A DNA stretch of 64,000 nucleotides from Glandiceps talaboti (lineage: Eukaryota; Hemichordata; Enteropneusta; Spengelidae). The notes under the pieces are model-generated. The model was given only the letters and a program-made list of their open reading frames with translations. It was not told where the DNA came from and did not search any database. The first letter of the stretch is position 1; every line of letters starts with the position of its first letter. The stretch spans positions 16,657,484-16,721,483 of the forward strand of contig NC_135550.1 of assembly GCF_964340395.1 (NCBI RefSeq), given 5' to 3'. Made by a program: the position numbers and the translations under genes. Positions 15,401 to 28,200 of the stretch are shown here, piece after piece.

Positions 15401-18400
15401 ACTTGACACTGAACTATCCCAGTCCAAATCTTCCCAGATTTCTTGAGGTGTGTGTTGCTTCTTAATCTTGACATTTCTGACACAGCCTACAAAGCTCTGT
15501 CTGATGACTGCAGTGTTGCCACTGTCAGATCTAATCAGCATGAAATCACTGGGTAAGCCTCCTAGGTACACGCCCGTTGTCTCTCCTATGACTTGTGAGT
15601 CAGTTGGAGACACTGCAGAACCTAAAAACAATACAACGTGTGACAGATAAGTCATTCTATGGAGTGAGCTGACTGTAGTGTGTTATATGCCATTTTATTT
15701 TTTGCACCTATAATACCAATTCTAGATGTGTTCTCTTCATTCCATCAAACCTCTATCTAATATTGATGACCACACAAAACACAATAGAGACAAACCTGTG
15801 TAAACTTCATCCACTGTCAGTGTTCCATAGTTTCCACTACGCAGTGCTTTGATGTGATGCCATTCACCATCGTCATACAATTTGCCATTATCATTTGTGG
15901 GAGTGATAGCTACAGCGCCCCCTTGAGGGTCAAATAGGAACCAAGGACGTCCATTTCTAAGTTGCAATACGATATACTCCTCCTGCTGTCCATCTGATAC
16001 AGCAAATAATAGCAGGGCATTTACTGGCGCTGCTGTGATACTGGACCTCTGAGTCTTGAACTCCATTTCAATACCTAGAAATAGGGATAATTAAGTTACA
16101 TGTCAATACCTGTCAGTCCATTTTAACTAGCCATCACTGCTAAAGCAAAAGAACCCGATTTCAGAAATCAGACACAAATAGAACTTAAGAAACTAAACCT
16201 CACCTGTGTATGATGATGGCAGTATGGTGCCACTTGGAAACAAGAAATACCCAGCACCTGGAAATCTAGTACCAATAGTAACTCTAGGTGGCGGTATACT
16301 GAATGATGACAAGGTTCGTTGTAGTTGGTAATCTGGAGATGGACCATTCAACTGTGATGGCGCTGTCCACCTGATGTACATTACAGTTGAATTGAAGCCT
16401 TCTACTGTGGGTGAACTCTGACCTCCAGGAGCTTATTATTATGAATAGAAAATAAATAAACAATGAATGAATACATTAATCGATTAATTAATGAAACGAC
16501 AGTTGAAGCAATGGAAGAAACTTTACTTTGTATTACCATTGGGAGAGCTACTTTATTTCTCTAACACACCTGTACATTCATACTGGGTATTTCATTACAA
16601 TTCTAACACTATACCAACACAACTAGTTTCATAGCCCAAAATCTTGAGACATCAATTTGTTTTTCATCAAACAGGGACTTAACATATTCCTGCATTGCAT
16701 AAATTTACTGATAACATGTATTGTCTTTTTTTACCAAGTAGAACATGCCAATATAAAGATACTCTGTGACCTGGGACAACATTTTCAAAAATAATTGCAC
16801 AGGAATAACTGTTCAGGTTATTTTTAACTGTTTGCACATGAACACAATTGAAATGTATATTTTAGATGTTATTCTCCAATATTTTCATTCTGCTGGAAAA
16901 TTCTCATGACCTACGGTAAGGGTTTTGTCACTACTTGTCTACTGAGTGACAAAGTCCCCTTAGGTCACTCATATTTTCCTTGGCTCGGAATGAAGAAAAA
17001 TGTTTGGGAGAATAATATAATTATACCAGTGTCAGTAATATCAAAGAAAAATTGAGGAAAGTAGTGGCACTTTTGAACATTTTGATTCATATTTCAAACA
17101 CACCAGAACCAGTGACGTAGATACATGTTGTCCTGACATAGATGCGTACTGTCGTGAAACAGAACGACCAGAGTATAAATTTCATATTTTTTGTTCAACT
17201 TGGCTTGTGCGTTGTATAATTGTTATACATATATATAAACGATTGGACTCACCACCAGGAAGTGTCTGGCCTGAAGCTGTAGAACTATTGACACATCCTA
17301 CAACATTGCAGGCTTCAATGAAGAATTGATGTTCACTGTATGCTTCATAATTACCGGCCAAATAATAAAACTCATCACCAGTTGCACTGTATATCATCTG
17401 AAATTTCAAGAAGAAAAAAGTGCGCATTAAAAGATTTCTGATATTTTGCTATATAGTTATACAGCATTGCATTCTTAGCTCTGTAAACAAGATGGATTCG
17501 TCACTTTGTAAAATATTTACTTAAAATATTTTTCTTAAAGCAGGAAAAGGCTTGATTTTGATAACTGACTCCTGAAGGCCACCGTCAAGGTCAAAGAAAG
17601 CTTACATCCAATATATGGGGTAGATCATTGAATAAAGTCTCTATGTATTACAGTTATGCAGTAAATGTTGATTTTTTTACAACAAATATGACAAATATGA
17701 TTTTTCACTTTGATCTTAGTTATTCTTTTTCTTCTCTTGTTCTCATTTTTTATCATGTCTTTTCATCTGTACTCTACTAAAGAGGGCTGGAACAGTCACA
17801 TTCCAATGTTTTTTATACATATGGCAACAATGTATCTGAATCTGAATGTGAACCTGGTCATGTCTCCTATATATGTCACCTTTGTACCAGGTCTGAATGA
17901 AATTGGATTTAGCATGTCAGATATATGACGTATTAGAGACTGAGGCACAAACAGAACCCATAATTGTAATAGCAACCCCGTTTAGTTGGGATTCATTTCA
18001 AAGAGGGAAAAGTTTTCCAGTCTTTTGTCAATAATGTATAATTTATCATATGCCATAAAATTGTTTGCCCAATAACAACATAGCTGATTTCATCTTGAGA
18101 GCAGCAAGTCCATATATATGATACACTCAGTACATAAATCACCATCAGGTACAATGACTTTTAATTCAATGACAAGTTTTCAAACCAACCTGTACATATT
18201 GTGGAGGGGCAAATGGATCAAAGTTTGGTACTATTGTATACACGTTGTAAGCTGTGATTTGACCTCGACTCTGGTCACTTGCTGGTTGACTCCAGGATAC
18301 ATTCAAAACACTGCTGGATACTGGACTGACAATGGGAGTTGGCATCGACAGTGGGGCTGGAAAGAAATATAACATTCAGATAATTATTAGGCTGAAAGTT

Positions 18401-19158
18401 GAAGTTAGAATTTACAAAAAAACTGAAAAGAATAACAACTTGATCACTGTCACTCTGTATGTTATAAAAATAATTCCCTACTGTGCACATTGTTATCAAC
18501 TGTGATGACCGTATAACATACAGAACCGTGTTGTTACATTGCAAATTATCATTTTATTGAAATCTATTCCTCCTAATTTTTACCAGATTTCCCCTCTGTT
18601 ATTGGAGTTCCCAAACCTTTACAAAAACACTGAATGCTATTTGACTAAAAGTCCACTACTGTACCAGCTTCCAGAGTCCTTGCTGAGTTCCAAACACTTT
18701 CAGTTGTTCCTGCACCATTCCTGGAAGTGACCTTAAATTCATACAAGGAGTACGGGTCAAGGTTAGTTGCAGTAAATTCAGTGGCCGGTGGGTCTATAGG
18801 TACTTCCATTGGAGTCATGGTTGGTCTAGGGTTATACCAACCAGCTGGGAAAAACAACCTAGTTTCAGGTGGATCCCGTATTCCATTGGAATCTAGTTCT
18901 CCTCTCATAAACAGTTCATAGTGAGTGATTATACCTACAAAATAAAAATATTAGATTTTTTAATGGTAAACATTAAGATATTAACTTCTCTGTTCTTGCC
19001 AATCTTGAACACATATTCTACTTTGTGATGATGATTAACCCTATTTGAGCCACTGAACAGTGTTTTTAGAGGCTGTGTATATATAATTTTTTTTTGATTG
19101 ATTGATTGATTGATTGATAACCTCATTGAGTTATTGATTGATTGATTTGTTGATTGTC

Positions 19159-19195
<37 letters not shown>

Positions 19196-19200
19196 AATTA

Positions 19201-19234
<34 letters not shown>

Positions 19235-22200
19235 GGATCTCTTAGAAGTTACAACACATATTACCGGTAAGAATACTGATTGATTCATTAATTCATTAAA
19301 TTTCAGGTTACAACACATCTGAGTACCAGTACACAACATTGCCATGACAATAACATGATACAAGCTTTCAATTGCATAACAATGAACAAGTTTGAACATA
19401 CCATTGGGTTGATTAGGTGGTTGCCATGTCACATGGATTTGTGATGCGCTGAGTGGTGTTAATGCTGGCGGCAACTGACTCTGTGGAGGTGCCTCTGGTG
19501 TAGTGATGACAACTGGTGCACTAGTACCACATCCGCTTTGAATGCAGACACTCAGTGTAAAGGTATAGTTGGTAAACGGTACCAGATTGGTGATGCGTAC
19601 AAATGTATCTAGGCCTGTATAGTGTATGATGGGTTGGTCTGGTTCACTCACAGACAGTGAACTTAGTTGATACTGTGAAATTGGACCATTCACACCTAGA
19701 AGTATAAAAAAAATCACTAATAATTGAAAACTTGGAAATAACATAATTATACAATCATATGAAAAATATTGAACGTATGACTTGTCCCGCAGAAAGTCTT
19801 AAACCGAGTATTAAGTGTAGTGTTTGTGTGATCATTCCACACATTGATCAAACATACCAGTGTTTAAAACAAAGCATTTAGTGACTACATACCAGGAGGT
19901 CTTGTCCAGGTGAAATCAGCTGATGTAGGGCCAACATTACCAATTGCCAACACTTCAAAGCCTGACGGTATGTTATCTGGTGTTCTCACAGTTACAGGAG
20001 GACTTAACGTTGAACCTGCCGAGTTGGCTGCATATATGTAATATATATATTGTGTGTAGGCTTGCAAACCATTATCAATGTACTCCTGACTCACTGAAAT
20101 GACATCAATATAATTACAGTCAAATTTTTTTATATGAAAATAACATTCATTCATTCATTCATTACATTATTTATTTATTTACTCCTTCATATATACATTC
20201 ATTCATTCATTTATGTTTTATTCATTCATTCATTTATTTATTTATTTTATTGCATGTTTGCAAATTCATGAGATACGAAAGATACATAGAGACAGATTTG
20301 TGATGTATTGTAAACATTGCTGAGGGCCCAGATATCATTGGCTGCCACATTATCTCATACCAACACATTGAAATTAGACTGTGGGCTATATTAACTTCGA
20401 TGTTCAATATCAGAGCAAGAACCTTTTTCTTCTCTATTGTGTATATAATGTAGAACTTGATCAAATGACAAAATCAACCCTAGCACTCTTTGATAACATG
20501 GTTACACAGCAGTCACAATATATGTACGGCTGTTATAATGACTTACCCATGGGATCAACATTGGGGATACCTTGATACACAAGAAGATTGTCTCTATACA
20601 CTCTATAGTAAATGATGGCGCCATTTGGTTCATCTGGTGGTTGCCAGCTTATTCTGACGGTGTTGGAATCTAGGGCTTCTACTGTTGGGGGTGGTTGCTG
20701 AGAAGGAGCTGCTCAAAAAAAAAAACGATAGAAACAAATGAGTTGATACAAATAATTTCCTTTCTTATGCATACACTTCATGCCATCAAGGATTTTGATA
20801 TAATTTTTAACAGTGAAGTCAGAAATATAACGAACAGAATTATATCTACTTTGAAAAATGATGCAATGACTCTGTTGTGTGTCGCAATCATGGGTTCAAT
20901 TAGTTTATATGAACTTTCACTAGTCAAACATTACCGTCCATAGCCAACCATATTATAAGTTTATTGTCCAAATTCAATTCTGTCTGGACAAGAACTGTTT
21001 GGAATAGAATGCACATCAGAAATAGACTCATTTAAACTTTTGATGTTATTTTGACATTCAACATAAATCCAACATGTTTTCAGTTAAAATAAAAAATTTG
21101 GATTATGGTACCACACAAATTATTGAAATAAAGATTAAACTAATATCAAAATTTGATCATTTTCAAAACTAACCAACACAGACATTAGTCATTTTGTCGT
21201 CAGTTTATAGTCATTTAAAGTCGATTTATAGTTACTTGTGGTTGGCTTTAACAAGTTACTTTGCCTCATTTTTAGCATATACAGATCTAGTAAAATGCAG
21301 TAAAATTGTTTTTTACTGGGTTGTCTCAAAATTACTAAGTTCTGTACAACTGTCATTGTTTGCAACTTACATTTTGTACATCCATATGGGTTACCAGCAT
21401 CTAAGTTACTACTACCTTCCATACAGTTGTTACATTTTATACCAATCACATAGGCCTTGCATTGACACACACCAGTGTTTGTATCACATGTCAATGTCTC
21501 ACTACCAGCTGGATTACAGTTACATGGTGTACACCTACAAATTAGAAAATATAATACACCAAAATTACAAAAAGAAGCTGATTTTCTATACCTGTTTCTG
21601 TACACGTCTATACTTTTAAAATTCACCAGTTAAACAATTCATAATACAGTGAGTGTTTGAAAGTTTCTTCAGCATTTGCTCCACATGTTTGTTGTGCCGT
21701 GGAGTTCTGTATATTTTAATACTTAAAATGTGGTAATCTTTACAGCTTGGATATGAAGTTTCTGTGGACTGATGTCATATGGTGGAAGAGAGGGATATAG
21801 TGCTGACCTTCACAAACCCACATCTGAGTCGACAAGTTTTTGTCATAGCTGATTTTGGTCAAAACAATGTGCATTGTCAGTGTCCTTACTGCAATTGTAG
21901 TGTATACACTAGTGCAACACTCTATACTCTAAGTAAGCCCAGAGATCACAAATACTAACATCTTTAAAAGTATTACACTTCTGACTTACTTTAGTAATGG
22001 GAAATGATACCCTGTGATTGAATGATTTTTTATAAAAACATGAATGGTAAACATGTGTTGATTTCATTCATTTTCATTTATCAGTATGGGAGAAGATGTC
22101 GATCAAAACGGCTCTGCACTTAGGCGGAAGTGATGTATGACACTACTTCTGCTGTCTGCTATACCACATGACAGTGATGTAATGGTAAGGACCCATGCGA

Positions 22201-25200
22201 AGTTTAGTTTATGGCCAGTTCTGCTAGCAACTCAAACTGCATGGCATGGTGTCAAGCTTACGGGTGTAAGAACAGAATCGGCAAAGAGTCAGGAAAAAGT
22301 TTTTCAAGATTCCTGATGCATAAAAAAAACGAGTGGTCGTGGTGATTCTTTTTCATTTGGTGTGTCATATCAAAGAAAGAAAACTACCATTTTCAGACTA
22401 ATTCAATACTGACAGGCAGGCAATGCAATATGATCTTCCAAAGTTTCACAAAGTGTACAAGTGAAAAGTTGTCTGTTGTGTTCCATACTTACGTGCCAGT
22501 ATTAGGGTTAAAATTAAAGTAGCCATCTTGACATGTAGTACACCGTCTTCCAGTAACACCTCCATCGTCTCCTCTACATTGACAATCACCAGTTACACTG
22601 TCACAGGTTGAACCTGGTAGAATAGCCGAAAGTTCACAGTCACACTGCTCACAACCACGACCATTGTTAGCAGGTAGGTAGTAATCTAGCGATGGACAAA
22701 CAGAGATGAACAATTTCAATTTCAAAGCTATATTACAATTGAACTCACTGGTAAAGTTATCACAACTTACTAGTAAAGTTAACACAATTTACTGGAAAAG
22801 TTATTGCAACTTGCTAATAAAGTTATTGCACCTTATTTGTTTCTTTGTTTTGTTTATTTACTTCATTAAAGTGTCCTATGTGGACTTATCAAATATTAAA
22901 TACAGTGCTCAGTACAGTAAAGAAAAAGCCACACCCAGCCCTCTGGCTTAAAAGACACAAAGTATATACAAAATTAAATAAAAAGATTGTTCTCAAATGT
23001 CACAAGTTACTTGCATTACAGCTTTTACAACTTACTTGTATTACAGATGTCACAACTTACTTGTATTACGGCTGTTGCAACTTGTATCACAAAATGTCAC
23101 AAGTTACTTGTATCACAACTGTCACAACTTACTTGTATCACAACTGTCACAACTTGTAAAACTGTACAGACATCACAACTTACTTGTATTACAGATGTCA
23201 CAACTTACTTGTATCACAACTTGTATCACAACTTACTTGTAATACTGTACAGATTTCACAAGTTACTTGTATTATAGATGTCACAACTTATTTGTATTAC
23301 AGCTGTCACAACTTACTTGTATTATAGATGTCACAACTTACTTGTAATACTGTACAGATTTCACAAGTTACTTGTATTATAGATGTCACAACTTACTTGT
23401 ATTACAGCTGTCACAACTTGTATCACAACTGTCACAACTTACTTGTAATACTGTACAGATTTCACAACTTACTTGTATTACAGCTGTCACAACTTGTATC
23501 ACAACTGTCACAACTTACTTGTAATACTGTACAGATTTCACAAGTTACTTGTATTACAGCTGTCACAACTTGTATCACAACTGTCACAACTTACTTGTAA
23601 TACTGTACAGATTTCACAAGTTACTTGTATTATAGATGTCACAACTTACTTGTATTACAGCTGTCACAACTTGTATCACAACTGTCACAACTTACTTGTA
23701 ATACTGTACAGATTTCACAAGTTACTTGTATTATAGATGTCACAACTTACTTGTATTACAGCTGTCACAACTTGTATCACAACTGTCACAACTTACTTGT
23801 AATACTGTACAGATTTCACAACTTACTTGTATTACAGCTGTCACAACTTGTATCACAACTGTCACAACTTACTTGTAATACTGTACAGATTTCACAACTT
23901 ACTTGTATTACAGATGTCACAACTTACTTGTATTACAGATGTCACACTTACTTGTATTACAGCTGTCACAACGTCTTCCAATTCTCCCTGTCAAACAAGT
24001 ACACTGGCCAGTATTCTGATCACACGCAAGATCAAGTGTACCTGTATCGAAGAATGAAGTTCATGTTCAGAAAATAGTGCTAATCACATTGAAGGATATC
24101 TGCACACCAAGCATTCCCAATGGTGTAATTTTGGGATATTTGATAGGCAAGACATCAATTTAGGTTGGTTGATTGGTACCCGCCACTACTTTCATCTTTG
24201 CAAAAGACATAGTTGTTTGGTGTTGCTATGTGCGAAGACGTGGTTGCTATGCACATTTGTGTTTATGTTTTTTGAATGCTAATCCATCATATTGCCCATC
24301 ACTACCCTTATATTGGTAAAAGAGGCTGGTATTTGGCAGTTGCTATTGGTGTGGCCATGGTTGCCATAAACAATTGTGTTTCTTAACTTGGCAATAGCCA
24401 CTGTCACTTCACTATTGCTAACAACATAGCCTTTGTTGCTAGGCATATATGTCAAGAATCAGAACATGGATTATCAGGTGGATATCATAAGTTTTGTATA
24501 TATACGGTAGCCAGTTTAAAATGACACCAATTTTAGTAATTTAAATCGACCATCTACAACCAATTGTTTGTTGACACATACCTTCATTTCGATAATCATT
24601 ACTAATTGATCAATTTATTAATTACTGTAAGGGTTACTACACATATTGTTGTAAATTATATGCTCACCAGATTCATCACAGTCGCAAGCCTGGCAGCCTC
24701 CTGGATTGTTGGCACTTAGTCCCCAGCTATTACCTTGGCATTGGTTACATGTCCTACCCTGTGCCATTGACTTGCATGGACACTGACCAGTGGTCTTATC
24801 ACAGATGGATGACCCAGCTAGTGTACCATCTGTGTTACATTCACATGGTGTGCAGCCGTCAGAATTACTACTTTGTAGATTATAAAATCCATCTTTGCAT
24901 TCATTGCACTGTCGACCCTGTTAAATATATGTTAGAGGTTAACATAAATACAAAACAAGTCTTCTGCATTTCAAGACATAGCACCCAACACCATTGTTCT
25001 GTTAATTTAGTGCATAAAATAAGGCCTTACAGTGAGCTGAGCTAACGATCTTTGTATAATGTCAATACTAACATAATAGCAAATGGGTTTATGTCCTGTT
25101 ACTTAGCCATGTACCTGCACATTGAGTTTATGTACAGACTGCCTTTGTCTCTTTCACTACATACCTGTACATCGGGTTTCTGTACAGACTGCCCCGTAAT

Positions 25201-28200
25201 TTTGATTACATACCTGTACATTGGGTTTCTGTACAGACTGCCCTGTAATTTTGATTACATACCTGTACATTGGGTTTCTGTACAGACTGCCCTGTAATTT
25301 TGACTACATACCTGTACATTGGCTTTACATATGCACTGCCCTGTAACTTTATTGCATGTTGTCCCTGCTAAGGTACCACTGATGTCACACTGACAGAGCT
25401 TACACCCACTGCTATCTAGACCATAATAGTTATCTTGACAGGTGTCACATGCTATTCCCATTGTGGTGGGTTGACATTGACATTGACCAGTTTCAGGATC
25501 ACAGTATTCACTGACAGACCCAAATGGATCACAGTTACAAGACTCGCATCCAAGTGGATTACTGTTGTCAAGATTTTTGTAACCATAGTTACAACGATCA
25601 CAGCTAATACCTGCAAATGGAAAGTTATGTCATGAGAATTGGAATATTCTCTTTTTTTATGAATACCGTTAATATGCATTGGCTACTTTCACATACATGT
25701 CTCTACTTCAAAAGTAATAGAATTACAACTTGCAATTTTCACTAAAAGTGACTCATGTGCTTCTTTTATGAAATCAGCAAATTACCATAGCAACTAGGGT
25801 TCAAGATTGGTGTTTCCACATGCATACAATACTGATTGGGAGTTTCACTTATTATGTGGACAGCTGTACATACCAAGCAACTAAAGGAATGTAAACAACA
25901 TCAAATCTTTCAGTGTAGGGTTAAAGGTCATGCATAAAGTTCATAAAGGAACTCACCAATAACATTCTGTTTGCAGACACAGTCACCAGTACTAAGATCA
26001 CAGGATGACCCTGAGGTGATGGCACCAGCAGGGTTGCAGCTACATGCTTCACAACCATTAGGATTAGAAGCTAGTAAGTTGTAGAAGCCTGGCATACAAC
26101 TATCACATTGACGACCAGTTACATACTGTTTGCAGCTGCACTGACCTCCAACCTGGAAAGAAGAAATACCCTATACTTAAATATCTTATAATACAAACTA
26201 TCCAGTGTGCGTATAGATTGAGATTACATAAGCATACCATCACAAACTATGAACAATGTACAAACACATTTTACAATATGTAGTTCTGAGTATTCACAGA
26301 AGACAGAGTATAGTTGAATGGAGTCTGCATACCACAGAACCCATTGTAAATAGCACTCCTTTCGGGAGCTAATTTAGTTGTCCTGGGATTTTGTGTCATG
26401 TTTTGTTGTGTTATACAAGACCACAGCTTACTCCTTGAAAAATTCACCCTATGCATCAAAGAAAGTTAAAACTAACACTGGTAACACGAGAAACCAACAA
26501 AGAATTTTATCATAACGCACCTTTTCACAGTCTGACCCATCAACAACACCATCTAAATTACAATTGCATGGAGAGCATACATCTACAGCATCTAGCGCCT
26601 TTCCTACTTGTCTATAGTAGCCAGTTCTGCACTGATCACATCGACTTCCAGCGGTGTTATGTTGACAGTTATCACAGACACCACCACCACCACGGTTGTG
26701 ATCATTGGGAAAGGGATCTTCTGATTGGATGTAGGTACAACTGGCAGAGTGGCTGTAACATTCACATGGTTTGCAGTTGTACGCATTGACTTGGTCTCCA
26801 TAACGGAATGACTTGTCATTGTACAATGGCTGACATCGTTCACACTGGTAGTAAGAATGGAATATGTGAAATGTAAGAAACACAAAATAAATGCTAGACT
26901 AAGTAAGCACGACATACGGTATGGCAGAATGTAAATCAGAAATAAAAGGTTTTAACTTTCACTATGACTTTGTTCAGGAAACTCCAACTTACCGTTCTCA
27001 AGAAAAAAAGTCATGGATTACCAAACAAATTTTGAAATACAGAATAAAATTAAGCCACTTTACAATCCAATATCAAGTACTGTTGTTTAACTGAATGGGG
27101 AAATTTATGATTGTTAATTTCCTTGAAAACAAGTTTTGAGACATTTTTTAAGAACTTTCAGTTTCAATTGAAATTGGCCACAAGAAACACTCTACCCTAA
27201 ATGGAATTCCCGGCACTATTATCATTTCGACCGTTCACCACATGTAACGTTCCTGCACTGATACCTATCAAATAATGCCATCCTAATCAGCATTCATGGC
27301 TGGAATGACTGTAAACTGATGTGATATCAACATAGAGGGGTTGACCGATGTGTGAGATCGCCACGTCATGGCGTATCTTACAGACTACATAGAGACCAGT
27401 ATGTAAGATGTTTTTAAGGAACTCTTTTTTCTTTGGTTTGTGATAATACAATTCAATGTATGATTGGCTCATACACCATCTCTGAAATTAAATGCTCATA
27501 CAATCCTAAATGCTCATACAATCCAATACATGTCCACTGATTTGCTAACAATTCACATCATGTGACACGTCTGTAACTTACCATACTACCGGCTGTAAAA
27601 CTCTCTGGTAAGCAATCACATTGGTATGGGTTCATGTTCATGTCACAGCTAGTGGCATGGCCATGACAGTTACATCTGGTGAAGAAGATACAACACAATA
27701 TTACAGGATATTGCAGTCAAGACAAATGACAATTGAATAGGCCAAGGTATAGTAACTATAACTCTGAAATTACTCCTTGCTAAACGTTGGTCAATACACA
27801 TACATTGTTTTGGACAACATGATAGGTGATAGAGAAGTATATCAATATCTTACCGAGCACTGACGGTGATTTCTTCGATACCATAGTAACCGTGCCTTGG
27901 AAATTGGACATAGTAATGATTTCTGAGCTGTAGACGCACTTGGGTGGCTTTCACGAATTCTAGTAATTCGGCTGTGTTGTAAAAGTCATTATATCCGGGT
28001 CTTGCCACAGGTTCAGGTGCTAGCAGTTGAAACGTTATGTTACCCTTGGAATATGCAATCTGGTTGTCTGTATCACTGAAAGAGGAGAGAAATGATTTCA
28101 ATTAGTACAACTCAGAATGAATATTTCATTGGTATAAAACTGTCACAGTGTATGTGTAAAGGGGAACACAAATAAAGGAAATAAAGGTATTTTGATAAAC

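Noticed and set aside
18935-19744. 269-codon minus-strand open frame with repeated INQS
   Set aside because: Only 19402-19695 is a real exon; the rest is intron read-through of a GATT repeat that happens to lack stops.
22980-23990. Regularly spaced short repeats that look superficially like a CRISPR array
   Set aside because: The DNA is a eukaryotic intron; the intervening pieces are diverged repeat units rather than unique spacers.
25052-25297. Plus-strand open frame with repeated FCTDCPV-like units
   Set aside because: It is the antisense of the exon-10-derived tandem repeat.
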